A stretch of 64,000 bases of DNA, from the NCBI GenBank assembly GCA_934177725.1, contig CAKPPO010000001.1, positions 1-64,000 of the forward strand. The letters run 5' to 3'. Positions 26,628 through 35,049 of this stretch are shown here, in pieces; position 1 is the stretch's first letter; every line of letters starts with the position of its first letter. This stretch comes from an uncultured Clostridia bacterium. GTDB lineage: Bacteria > Bacillota > Clostridia > TANB77 > CAG-508. Position numbers and translations under genes: made by a program. The notes beneath the pieces were generated by a model. It was not told where the DNA came from. It saw only the letters and a program-made list of their open reading frames with translations, and did not search any database.

Positions 26628-27914
26628 ATGATAGACACAATAAAAAGTCGTTACAAAGTAGATAAGTCACCCGAACAAATTTCATATGAACAACAGGTAG
26701 GCTTGAAACATAATGAAGAATACAGACAAAGGGTGGAGCAAACTTTTTTACAAATAGTTAACTTATTTATTGGCAGATATCAAGGAGTTTCAATAGAACC
26801 TCCAAGAGGAAGAGAAAAATCTTTAAAAAGTTTAAAAGGAAAAATAGATAAATTAGAAATAGAAAGACTTTGTAAATTATATGCAATAGAAGGAATCAAT
26901 TTAGAAGAAAAACAAAGACTATGCAATTTAATAGTAAGTAAAATAGATAAAAATAGTAAAATAGATAAAAGCGAAAAAATAAAAGAAGCAATAAATAATC
27001 TGTTTTACGGAGAAATAAAATCTTTTGAACAAATACAAGATTTAGTAAAAGAAAAGCAATTAAGTGACAATATGAAAACAGCATGTTTAAGAGTTGCTAA
27101 AATAAGACTACAAAACGGCGAATTAGAAAAAAATGAAAAAATAATAAATAGTATAGAAGAACAATATGGTAAAGAAGCTGCAATAAGAGAAAAAAAGATA
27201 GAAAAAAATTTGTTACATTGGGAATGTGTAGAAAAAATGCAAGAAGATAAAGAAATGCAAGAAAAATTACATAAACCAATAGAATATTTAAAAGCTAAAG
27301 ATTTAAGAGCTTTCAAAATTGTTATTGCGAATGTACCAGATGAATTAAAAACAGATAATATAAGAATAAAGAGAATTATAGAAAAAAGAAGCAAAGCATA
27401 TGGAGAGGACCTAAAGAAATATAATGATATGTGTTGTATTGAACTAGAAAAAGATTTTGCAAATTATTTATTGAATAGTCCAGAATTATTAAAACAAATG
27501 AATATTGAAATTCCAAATGACGGATATAAAAGAAAAAACAAAGAAAATGGATATATAGCTGATCATATAAAATTTCATTACATTGATCATCCTGAATATA
27601 CATTTGAATTACAACTTCGTTCTATTTATAGAGAAGAATTATCAAGAGCAAATGGACCAGCAGCACATAATAAAAGATCAGGAAAAGAAAGAATATTTCC
27701 TAGTGTAGAAAACAAAGAAGTGTTTTTAAAAGAATTAAAAGAAAGAATACCAAGTTATACAATATTAGAAGATAAACCAAATGGGTACAATATAAGAAGA
27801 TGCAATTTAATGGAAAATATGTTAGAATATTATTTAGGATATATAAAATTAAACTCAAAAAAACATAAGAAAGCCATGGAATATATAAGGGAAGATATGG
27901 AAAAAGAAAAATAG
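26628..27914 (+). CDS. Divergent RelA/SpoT-like nucleotidyltransferase-fold protein
   Basis: A 428-residue soluble protein. I see a split (p)ppGpp-synthetase signature. GREKSLKSLKGK at 61-72 aligns with the RelQ motif GRVKPVASILEK. KDLRAFKIVI at 224-233 matches the metal-Asp motif. YKRKNKENGYIADHIKFHY (300-318) matches the DYIA..K..GYRS.H block. FELQLRS (326-332) matches EIQIRT, with catalytic-type Glu327, and AAHNKR (345-350) matches the final H..Y/K block. About 150 mainly helical residues separate the first two motifs, where standard enzymes have about 15-20. No HD hydrolase, TGS or ACT domain is present. It could be an alarmone synthetase, a toxin-type relative or an inactive homologue. 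A monocistronic gene. Confidence 0.65.
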   Translation: MIDTIKSRYKVDKSPEQISYEQQVGLKHNEEYRQRVEQTFLQIVNLFIGRYQGVSIEPPRGREKSLKSLKGKIDKLEIERLCKLYAIEGINLEEKQRLCNLIVSKIDKNSKIDKSEKIKEAINNLFYGEIKSFEQIQDLVKEKQLSDNMKTACLRVAKIRLQNGELEKNEKIINSIEEQYGKEAAIREKKIEKNLLHWECVEKMQEDKEMQEKLHKPIEYLKAKDLRAFKIVIANVPDELKTDNIRIKRIIEKRSKAYGEDLKKYNDMCCIELEKDFANYLLNSPELLKQMNIEIPNDGYKRKNKENGYIADHIKFHYIDHPEYTFELQLRSIYREELSRANGPAAHNKRSGKERIFPSVENKEVFLKELKERIPSYTILEDKPNGYNIRRCNLMENMLEYYLGYIKLNSKKHKKAMEYIREDMEKEK

Positions 27915-27988
27915 GTAATGTAAGTTGCCTATTTTTCTTTTTTGTATTAAATATATAAAAGCATAATTGTCAATTATAATTTTAAGTA

Positions 27989-28717
27989 TTAATATAATTT
28001 AATAATAGCATGAAGTTTAGATTCATCTTCGTTTTTTATAGTAACAAAATGTTCACCATCTACAAAAGAGTAGAAGCATTTTAATTTTTCGCCAAGTAAA
28101 GCAGCGTTTTTATACATTATCTCAAAATTATTAAAAGTATTATTTTCATATACATCTTTTGGAAGTGCATCATAAGCTAAATCTAAATAATAAGTATTAT
28201 GCATATGGTTATTAATGTCAATATCTCTTCTAGAAACAGTGTATTCATATGTGCTAGAATAATTGTCAGGCTCAATAAGTTTTTTGAACTCAAAATCATC
28301 ACCAAACACAGATTTAGAATCATATATATATTTATGAACTAAATCATCTGTTAATCTAACTATTCCTTTATCAAAATGAATTAAAGTCCATTTTGAAGTA
28401 CCAATAACGCATAATTCATTATTACTATCATAAAGCTCAAAATCACGCATACAACAAGCTCTTTTAACCCCTCTAGACCATGTTCTAACTTTAACAGGAT
28501 TGCCGTCATATTTAATATTTTTTAAAACTTTAATTTTCCAATGTAAAAGAATCCAACTTAATCTTGTTTGTTCAATATTTTTTATACCAAGACCAGCTTC
28601 GTTAGATTGAAAACCTCCAATATCTTCAAAAAAAGATAAAATACCCTTATTAGAAAGTTCTAAATTAGAATTAATATCTCTAATAGTTAAATCAAATTCT
28701 TGTTCACAATATGCCAT
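27989..28717 (-). CDS. Acyl-ACP thioesterase
   Basis: A 242-residue double-hotdog protein of the Acyl-ACP_TE (FatA/FatB-like) family that releases fatty acids from acyl carrier protein. Motifs include the first hotdog with SFFEDIGGFQSNEAGLG and LLHWKIKV, and the catalytic region RRDIDINNHMHNTYYLDLA with the Asn/His pair. The start at 28717 (MAYCEQ) follows AAGGAGTG by eight bases. Bacterial members usually have a supporting role in lipid turnover. It is divergent from the radical SAM gene. Confidence 0.88.
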   Translation of the reverse strand: MAYCEQEFDLTIRDINSNLELSNKGILSFFEDIGGFQSNEAGLGIKNIEQTRLSWILLHWKIKVLKNIKYDGNPVKVRTWSRGVKRACCMRDFELYDSNNELCVIGTSKWTLIHFDKGIVRLTDDLVHKYIYDSKSVFGDDFEFKKLIEPDNYSSTYEYTVSRRDIDINNHMHNTYYLDLAYDALPKDVYENNTFNNFEIMYKNAALLGEKLKCFYSFVDGEHFVTIKNEDESKLHAIIKLY

Positions 28718-28832
28718 ATTAAAATCACTCCTTAAAAACTTTAACAATTATAACACAAAATTTATAAAATGCTACAAAAAATGTAAAAAATCTGGTAAAC
28801 TATATATAAATTTTTAAATAAAAGAGGTAAAA

Positions 28833-29723
28833 ATGTTAGAACAATTGATAGAATGTAATGTGTGTCCACATAAATGTAAAGTAAATAGGTTAGAAGGAAA
28901 ATCAGGAAGATGCAAATGTAATGACAAAATAAAAATTGCATTAGTATCAACACATATGTATGAAGAGCCGTGTATAAGTGGTACAAATGGTTCTGGAACA
29001 ATATTTTTTTCTAATTGTAATTTGTCATGCAAATTTTGCCAAAATTATGAAATAAGCCAGTTAGGAAAAGGTCATGAAATTACAATAGAAGAGCTTGCAA
29101 GTGTTATGGTAAAACAACAAGAAGCGGGAGTTCATAACATAAACTTGGTAACACCAACTATGTATGCATACCAAATAATAGAAGCGATTAAGATTGCAAG
29201 AAAAAATGGATTAAATATTCCTATAATATACAATTCAAATGGGTATGAAAATATAGAAACAATAAAAGCTTTAAAAGGCTACATAGATGTATATTTACCA
29301 GACTTAAAATATTATTCAAATGAAATAGCTGTAAAATATTCAAAAGCACCTAATTATTTCGAAATTGCAAGTAAAGCAATATTAGAAATGATAAACCAAG
29401 TAGGAGCACCTGAATTTGATGAAGATGGAATGATAAAAAAAGGAGTAATGATAAGACATTTAGTGCTTCCAAATCATATTCAAAATAGCAAAAATGTTTT
29501 AAAGTGGATAAAAGAAAACATTCCAGAGGAAATCTATATAGATGTAATGGCACAATATTTTCCTACATACAAGGCAAAAGAAGATGAATTGATAAACAGA
29601 AAATTAACTAAAAGAGAATATAAAGAAATAGAAAATTATTTTTACTTACTAAATTTCAAAAATGGCTATATGCAAGAACTTGGAGAACATGAAGAAGAAT
29701 ATGTACCAAAATGGGATGCTTAA
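28833..29723 (+). CDS. Radical SAM protein, PflA/PflX-like activase
   Basis: A 296-residue radical S-adenosylmethionine enzyme. The 4Fe-4S motif CNLSCKFCQN (C-x3-C-x2-C) is preceded by an N-terminal Cys cluster (CNVCPHKCKVNR and GRCKC) that could bind a second cluster. The barrel carries NLVTPTMYAYQIIEAI and VDVYLPDLKYY-type strands. Such proteins resemble COG1313 (PflX) rather than a classical pyruvate-formate-lyase activase; the partner protein is unknown. Its stop codon overlaps a GGACATTTGGGGACGGG repeat. Confidence 0.88.
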   Translation: MLEQLIECNVCPHKCKVNRLEGKSGRCKCNDKIKIALVSTHMYEEPCISGTNGSGTIFFSNCNLSCKFCQNYEISQLGKGHEITIEELASVMVKQQEAGVHNINLVTPTMYAYQIIEAIKIARKNGLNIPIIYNSNGYENIETIKALKGYIDVYLPDLKYYSNEIAVKYSKAPNYFEIASKAILEMINQVGAPEFDEDGMIKKGVMIRHLVLPNHIQNSKNVLKWIKENIPEEIYIDVMAQYFPTYKAKEDELINRKLTKREYKEIENYFYLLNFKNGYMQELGEHEEEYVPKWDA

Positions 29724-29756
29724 AGGACATTTGGGGACGGGTCACTTTTGTCCTTT
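29722..29756 (+). repeat. GGGGACGGGTCAC repeat, single unit
   Basis: AAAGGACA...TGTCCTTT forms the outer 8-bp stem around TTTGGGGACGGGTCACTT. It is identical over 34 bases to 54197-54231, 54623-54656 and, inverted, 54883-54918. It starts inside the TAA stop of the radical SAM gene. Confidence 0.9.
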
Positions 29757-29836
29757 ACATAAAGTGTATAAAAAGAAATAAAAAAACATTTGCTTATTAC
29801 ATATACAAAGTATATAATAAAAAACAGGAGGTAGCT

Positions 29837-30994
29837 ATGAAAGATAATAATATCATTTTTCCAAATTATGAACATAGTATATTAAATTTAATAAATACAA
29901 TATTAAAATATTATAAGGTAGAAACAAAATATAATTCTTTACCAGAATTAGAAAAAGTATTACAAAAAGAATATAAAAATGTAGTTTTAATAATATTGGA
30001 TGGAATGGGTGAACATATATTGAAAAATATTTCACCTGATAATTTCCTATATAAAAACCATAAAGATATAATAACATCTGTATGTCCATCTACAACTACT
30101 GCGGCAATGACTACATATTATTCAGGAAAGCCTCCTATAGAAACAGGTTGGATTGCTATGTCACAATATTTTAAAGAATATGGTAGAGCTATTGAAATGT
30201 TAAGAAAAGTAGATTCATATACATATGAAAAAATAAATACTTCAAGAATGGATGTTTATGATTTAATAAAATATATTCCAGTATATGAACAAATAGAAAA
30301 AGTAAATCCAGATGTTAAAGCGTATGAAATAAATCCTCTACATTGCGAGGCAAGAAGCAAGCGAAACATAAAAGCAAATACTGTAGAATTAATGTGTGAT
30401 TCTATAAAAGCTATATGTCAAAATAAAGAAAAAAACTTTGTTTTAGCATATAATGATAATCCAGATGTTTTATTACATAAGTATGGTTGTAATTCAAATG
30501 AAGTTAAAGAATTTATAAAGAATGCAGAAATAAAAATAGAAAAAATGTGTAAAGAATTAAATAATAGCGATACATTAATTATTATATCTGCAGATCATGG
30601 TCATAAAAATATAGAAAAAATCTATAATATACTAGATCTTAAAGAAATAAATGATTGCCTAATTATGCCACCTAGTTTAGAATCTAGAGCTGTAACATTC
30701 TTTGTAAAAGAGAATAAAAGAGAGAAGTTTGAAGAATTTTTTGAAAATAATTTGAAAGACGAATTTATATTATTTACAAAAGAAGAGTTTTTAAGTAGAA
30801 ATCTTTTAGGATATGGAACACAACATAAAAAAGTAGATGACTTTTTAGGAAATTATATAGCTGTAGCAATATCAGATTCAATAATAAAATTAGATACTTA
30901 TACATCAAAAGAAAAGGCTAATAAAAAATCTACACATTGTGGATTTACACCTAACGAAATGGAAGTCCCATTAATAGTAATAGATTGCAAATAA
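29837..30994 (+). CDS. Alkaline-phosphatase-superfamily phosphodiesterase
   Basis: A 385-residue protein of the nucleotide pyrophosphatase/phosphodiesterase type. LIILDGMGEHILKN carries the metal-binding Asp. CPSTTTAAMTTYYSGKPPIE holds the Thr nucleophile region. SADHGHKN is the second metal site and STHCGFTPNEMEVPLIV the last. I chose the ATG at 29837, six bases after AGGAGG at 29826-29831; the longer reading from 29711 would start inside the upstream gene and run through the repeat. No signal peptide, so probably cytoplasmic. Substrate unknown. Confidence 0.85.
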   Translation: MKDNNIIFPNYEHSILNLINTILKYYKVETKYNSLPELEKVLQKEYKNVVLIILDGMGEHILKNISPDNFLYKNHKDIITSVCPSTTTAAMTTYYSGKPPIETGWIAMSQYFKEYGRAIEMLRKVDSYTYEKINTSRMDVYDLIKYIPVYEQIEKVNPDVKAYEINPLHCEARSKRNIKANTVELMCDSIKAICQNKEKNFVLAYNDNPDVLLHKYGCNSNEVKEFIKNAEIKIEKMCKELNNSDTLIIISADHGHKNIEKIYNILDLKEINDCLIMPPSLESRAVTFFVKENKREKFEEFFENNLKDEFILFTKEEFLSRNLLGYGTQHKKVDDFLGNYIAVAISDSIIKLDTYTSKEKANKKSTHCGFTPNEMEVPLIVIDCK

Positions 30995-31020
30995 TATGAT
31001 AATTGGAATTTTAAAATATA

Positions 31021-31052
31021 AAAAGGGTACTATAATTACATAGTACCCTTTT
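31021..31052 (+). terminator. Terminator between convergent genes
   Basis: AAAAGGGTACTAT (31021-31033) and ATAGTACCCTTTT (31040-31052) form a perfect 13-bp stem with a 6-base loop, ending in T residues; usable in both directions. Confidence 0.85.
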
Positions 31053-31072
31053 AAGGATTTTGTGTGTAACTG

Positions 31073-32155
31073 TTAACGAGACATAAAGTCTTTAGTATTA
31101 TTCCTAATTCTCTCAGGGAGCTCATTCCAGTGTGCAGTTAAAGCTACTTTGATATCATTACAGGTTTCATGAATCTTATCGATGAAAGGATAAGCTCTCC
31201 AGTCCCAAATGCCATCAGGAAGCTTAGTATAATCTCTATATAAGAGAAGTTGTCTTACATACTGGCGAGGAATGTAAAGGTTAGGATCATCATTAATTCT
31301 CCAAAGATTCTTATTTGTATCTCTTACAAGTAAGTAAGAATTTTTTTGATACAAAGGTAAATCTTCATAAGAAATAAACTTTAAAGAAAATCTAGCAAAT
31401 TCCTCAATGTCATTAGCAGCTAAATTACTTGCTACAACGTGAGTGTGAGAGTGAACAATTGAGGTCTTAGATTTGCTAGCGCCATCATTGCCACTTCCAT
31501 TTTCCCATACTAAAAATTGAGAATCACCATAGGTCAGGTTAAGGATGTATTCAACATCATCTAACACCTGTAAAAACTCCAACCGTTTTTCTAGAGAGAG
31601 TTCTCCGTTGGACATAACGTGGTCAAAAGGAATAATGAGTAAATAACCTTTAATAAATTCCCCAATTGTAGGCATTACAAAGAAGTTCTTACTTTTGTAT
31701 AATGTGCGATACAGATTGATATCTTTATCCATAAATCCATCAGATATACATCTACAATAAGGACAGGTAGAGTACTTAAGTGGCCCAGTAGAAGCGGAAG
31801 TATCAGACTTAAGATCTCCGATATCACAATGATGATAATTTGCAATTGCACTAAATTGCTGAGCAATATTGCCTTTTTTAGCATTTATAGCATTAGTTTC
31901 AGGAACTAAAGTGTAATTACTTTCTACCACTGCGATATTAATCACTGTAGAATTTTTAAATTCAGCAACCTCAGTTACTCCGCGACAAACAACGCTCTTG
32001 TTATGGTTAAATACTTCAAAAACAGTTTCTGGTTTAAGAGAAACATCTGTAAAAGAACAGATACCTTTAAAGTTGATTTGATTTATAGCTTCTAATACAA
32101 GTTTCTCAACACCAGTTAAAATGAATAGAACCCGAGTCATTTTCATTTTTTCCAT
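31073..32155 (-). CDS. HIT-superfamily-like protein with unknown flanking domains
   Basis: A 360-residue protein. The central region resembles HIT/GalT hydrolases: a zinc-type CPYCRC pair (about 145-150), the strand-turn FIKGYLLIIPFDHV and the triad SIVHSHTHVVAS (His-x-His-x-His). An N-terminal domain of about 120 residues and a C-terminal 110 residues (LYIPRQYVRQLLLYRDYT) match nothing I know. The start at 32155 follows AGGTG by five bases. Codon use is richer in G+C than the surrounding genes, hinting at transfer. A nucleotide phosphorylase or hydrolase is likely; specificity is unknown. Confidence 0.6.
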   Translation of the reverse strand: MEKMKMTRVLFILTGVEKLVLEAINQINFKGICSFTDVSLKPETVFEVFNHNKSVVCRGVTEVAEFKNSTVINIAVVESNYTLVPETNAINAKKGNIAQQFSAIANYHHCDIGDLKSDTSASTGPLKYSTCPYCRCISDGFMDKDINLYRTLYKSKNFFVMPTIGEFIKGYLLIIPFDHVMSNGELSLEKRLEFLQVLDDVEYILNLTYGDSQFLVWENGSGNDGASKSKTSIVHSHTHVVASNLAANDIEEFARFSLKFISYEDLPLYQKNSYLLVRDTNKNLWRINDDPNLYIPRQYVRQLLLYRDYTKLPDGIWDWRAYPFIDKIHETCNDIKVALTAHWNELPERIRNNTKDFMSR

Positions 32156-32378
32156 AGTTGCACCTATACCCTTTCTAAAAAAAGTATTATTAATAGTTGC
32201 CATAATATTACTACAAAAAGATATAAAAATCAACAAAATATGGTAAATTTTTTGAAATTCAAAATAAATTTTGAAATTCTTTAGAGTTTATAAACAATTT
32301 CATAAGGAGTATTAAACATATATAAAATTATAAAGTCTGAAAATGCAAATTTTAAAATAATTAAAACTATAAAAAATC

Positions 32379-32407
32379 TTTACAAAAAAATATGCTTATG
32401 ATATATT
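32379..32407 (+). promoter_or_regulatory. Promoter of thyA
   Basis: TTTACA (32379-32384), 17-base spacer, TATATT (32402-32407), about 40 bases before the thyA ATG, which has AAGGAGG. Confidence 0.55.
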
Positions 32408-32445
32408 TGAAAAAAATAAATATAGTAATATAAGGAGGTTTTATT

Positions 32446-33303
32446 ATGACAGAAGCAGATAAACACTTTATAGAAACATGCAAAAAAATAATAAAAGAAG
32501 GATATTCATCTGAAGGAACAGGAGTTAGAACTAGATGGGAAGATGGAGAAGAAGCAAATTATATATCATTAGTTGGAGTAACTAATGTATATGATGTAGG
32601 AAAAGAATTTCCTATGATAACATTAAGAAATAATTCACAAACAGTAAAAAGAGCAATAGACGAAATTTTATGGATTTGGCAAAAAAAATCTAATAATGTA
32701 AATGATTTGAATTCACACATTTGGGACCAATGGGCAGACGAAGATGGTTCAATAGGAAAAGCTTATGGCTATCAAATGGCTAAAAAATATCAATTTAAAA
32801 CAAAAGAAGGAATAAAAAAAATGGACCAAGTAGATTATGTATTATATCTACTAAATCATGATCCAGCAAGCAGAAGAATAATGACAAATATATTCAACCA
32901 TGAAGATTTAAAAGATATGAATTTAGAACCATGTGCATATGGAACACAATGGTTAGTTAAAGGTGGAAAACTTCATTTAATACTAAATCAACGTTCACAA
33001 GATATGCTTGCAGCTAATGGATGGAATACTATGCAATATGCAGCACTTCTATGCATGTTTGCACAAGTAGCAGGTTTAGAAGTAGGAACTTTAACACACA
33101 ATATAGGAGATTGTCATATATATGATAGACATGTTCCATTAATAGAAAAATTAATAGAAGCAGAAAGTATGGATGTACATCCAAAATTAGTTATAAAAAA
33201 TCCAACTAAAAATTTCTATGATTTCAAAGTAGAAGATTTTGAAATAGAAGGATATGATTATAATAAAGATATAAAACTTGGAAAAATTCCAGTTGCAATT
33301 TAA
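32446..33303 (+). CDS. thyA: Thymidylate synthase ThyA
   Basis: A 285-residue folate-dependent enzyme converting dUMP to dTMP with methylene-tetrahydrofolate. The catalytic Cys lies in NLEPCAYGTQW. The phosphate and substrate sites appear as NQRSQDMLAANGWNTMQY and LTHNIGDCHIYDRHV. The next gene, folA, regenerates tetrahydrofolate from the dihydrofolate this reaction makes. Between them lies a 127-base palindromic element, which starts four bases after the thyA stop. Confidence 0.96.
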   Translation: MTEADKHFIETCKKIIKEGYSSEGTGVRTRWEDGEEANYISLVGVTNVYDVGKEFPMITLRNNSQTVKRAIDEILWIWQKKSNNVNDLNSHIWDQWADEDGSIGKAYGYQMAKKYQFKTKEGIKKMDQVDYVLYLLNHDPASRRIMTNIFNHEDLKDMNLEPCAYGTQWLVKGGKLHLILNQRSQDMLAANGWNTMQYAALLCMFAQVAGLEVGTLTHNIGDCHIYDRHVPLIEKLIEAESMDVHPKLVIKNPTKNFYDFKVEDFEIEGYDYNKDIKLGKIPVAI

Positions 33304-33307
33304 CACA

Positions 33308-33434
33308 AGGGACGGTCCTTTTCGTTCCGAAATCGGAACATGGGGGACATTCCTTTTAAAAATGTTATAAAGAAAGAATAAAATAATAGGAGCGTCCCTA
33401 GTGTTCCAATTTCGGAACGAAAAGGACCGTCCCT
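33308..33434. repeat. MITE/REP-like element between thyA and folA
   Basis: Perfect 26-base terminal inverted repeats (33308-33333 and 33409-33434; each begins AGGGACGGTCCTTTTCGTTC). Inside is a second, imperfect pair (GGAACATGGGGGACATTCC against its counterpart near 33388-33408). The outer arm shares its first 15 bases with the palindrome at 17514-17575. It separates two functionally linked genes and ends just before the folA ribosome site. Confidence 0.92.
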
Positions 33435-33454
33435 AACGTTCGGAGGATAACAAA

Positions 33455-33946
33455 ATGTTAAGTATTATAGTAGCAGTAGCAAAAAATAATGTAATAGGAA
33501 AAGATAATAAGCTAATTTGGCATTTGCCAGAAGATTTAAAAAGATTTAAATCTTTAACTACAGGTCATACCATAATAATGGGAAGAAGAACTTTTGAATC
33601 ATTAGGAAGAGTATTGCCAAATAGAAAACATGTAATATTATGCAATGATATGGAAATGAATGTAGAAAACGAAAATGTAGAAATATTGGAAGATATTTCT
33701 ATGTTAGATAAATATATTAATTCTGAAGAAGAAAATTTTGTAATAGGTGGTGCTACAATATATAAATTGTTAATGCCATATGCAAGTAAAATGTATATAA
33801 CACACATCAATCAAGAGTTTGATGGAGATGTTTATTTCCCAGAAATAAGTAAAGATGAATGGCAAATTGTTGAAAAAGAGCAAGGAATAAAAAATGATGC
33901 TAATCCTTTTGATTATGAGTATGTAACATATGAAAGAATAAAATAA
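33455..33946 (+). CDS. folA: Dihydrofolate reductase
   Basis: A 163-residue enzyme of normal length that reduces dihydrofolate with NADPH. Motifs are MLSIIVAVAKNNVIGKDNKL, IWHLPEDLKRFKSLT with the active-site acidic residue, IIMGRRTFESLG and FVIGGATIYKLLMPYA. CGGAGG lies just outside the upstream repeat. It is presumably expressed with thyA unless the palindrome interrupts the message. Confidence 0.96.
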   Translation: MLSIIVAVAKNNVIGKDNKLIWHLPEDLKRFKSLTTGHTIIMGRRTFESLGRVLPNRKHVILCNDMEMNVENENVEILEDISMLDKYINSEEENFVIGGATIYKLLMPYASKMYITHINQEFDGDVYFPEISKDEWQIVEKEQGIKNDANPFDYEYVTYERIK

Positions 33947-33991
33947 AAAAGCAAAATTATTAACTTATTTTAGTTAATAATTTTGCTTTTT
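33946..33991 (+). terminator. Terminator of folA
   Basis: A 20-bp perfect stem (33946-33965 with 33972-33991) with a 6-base loop and terminal T-run. Confidence 0.9.
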
Positions 33992-34045
33992 TATTTTCAC
34001 TTGTACATTTAAAACTTCATAAAATAATATAGAAGGAGGCTTTAA

Positions 34046-34726
34046 ATGGCAAAAGTAATTGTATATAATAATGACACAAATAGAATGGAAATATATTATA
34101 GAGACCTATCAGAAGCAATGCCTTATAATACAAATAAAACATTAACAGTAAGAGAATTTAGAGGAGCTAGTAGCAGTAATACTTTGTGGACAACTAAAAG
34201 AGTAATGCAAGCATGGAATAAGCAGAGAGAATTATATGGGGCACCAATTCCAGTAGGATATGCATTTAGAAGACTATGGGAAGGTGGACATGGAACACAA
34301 AGCCAGCATTATGCAGGAACAGCATTTGATGTGGGGCAAAGGTGGACAAATGCACAAAGAGCAGTATTAAGAAAAAGTGCACAAAATTCAGGATTATGGA
34401 GTTATATAGAACCTGTTGAAATTTCACCTACTTGGGTTCATTTTGATAGAAGACAATATCCACCTGCATGTTCAACAGGAGGTTTCCCGTTGCTTAAAAG
34501 AGGAAGCTTAAGCGTATATGTTCTAATTGCACAAGATGATTTAAATACACTAGGATATACGACAGGAGGGTTAGATGGAATTTTTGAAAGTGGAACTTAT
34601 AATGCTGTTAGAAGATATCAAGCAAGTAGAGGACTTATTGTAGATGGAATGATAGGATGTAATACATGGAGATCACTACAAGAAAATGTATTAGGTACTG
34701 GCAGAACTTCTACAACACTAGATTAG
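34046..34726 (+). CDS. M15-type peptidase with peptidoglycan-binding domain
   Basis: A 226-residue protein. Residues 40-140 carry the zinc D,D/L,D-carboxypeptidase-like motifs: SQHYAGTAFDVGQ (His and Asp ligands) and PTWVHFDRR (second His). Residues about 150-215 are a PG_binding_1 domain (LLKRGSLSVYVLIAQDDLN, DGIFESGTYNAVRRYQ, VDGMIGCNTW). There is no signal peptide, so export may be by another route, or the enzyme may act in the spore or at lysis. AGAAGGAGG precedes the ATG. It resembles clostridial spore or peptidoglycan-remodelling enzymes. Confidence 0.82.
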   Translation: MAKVIVYNNDTNRMEIYYRDLSEAMPYNTNKTLTVREFRGASSSNTLWTTKRVMQAWNKQRELYGAPIPVGYAFRRLWEGGHGTQSQHYAGTAFDVGQRWTNAQRAVLRKSAQNSGLWSYIEPVEISPTWVHFDRRQYPPACSTGGFPLLKRGSLSVYVLIAQDDLNTLGYTTGGLDGIFESGTYNAVRRYQASRGLIVDGMIGCNTWRSLQENVLGTGRTSTTLD

Positions 34727-35049
34727 TTTAAGTGTATAAATATAACAAAGCCAAGACACTAACAGTCTGTACTGAGTGGGGTTTCTTGTTTTTTATTTTT
34801 TAATCCGAAATGTATTGACTTCCAAGTAAAGTATTGCTAAAATGATTTTGTAAAAGGAATTAACAACTTATAAACATAAAATTGTACATTGAAAAATATT
34901 ATTTAAGTTTTAGAATGAAATTATTGAAAGGTATAGAATGTTATAATTTTATGTCTAAAAGTTGGTTTTTATAAATAAAAAAGAATAAAACAAAAGGAAA
35001 AAGCAGAAAATAAATGTAAATGTGAAATACACAAAGGAGGATAAATTAA
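34727..35049 (+). other. Intergenic region, 323 bases
   Basis: It holds a promoter-like pair (34815-34843) and an A/T-rich leader ending in AAAGGAGG for the surface-protein gene at 35050. No tRNA, riboswitch or ORF of useful size was found. An imperfect hairpin near 34757-34790 followed by a T-rich stretch may terminate the M15 peptidase gene. Confidence 0.5.
34815..34843 (+). promoter_or_regulatory. Promoter of the pilin-like/FGE gene
   Basis: TTGACT (34815-34820), 17-base spacer, TAAAAT (34838-34843). The implied leader of about 200 bases is long for this window. Confidence 0.5.

Noticed and set aside
29711..29836. N-terminal 42-residue extension of the phosphodiesterase
   Set aside because: It would start inside the radical SAM gene and translate the palindromic repeat; a strong ribosome site fixes the start at 29837.
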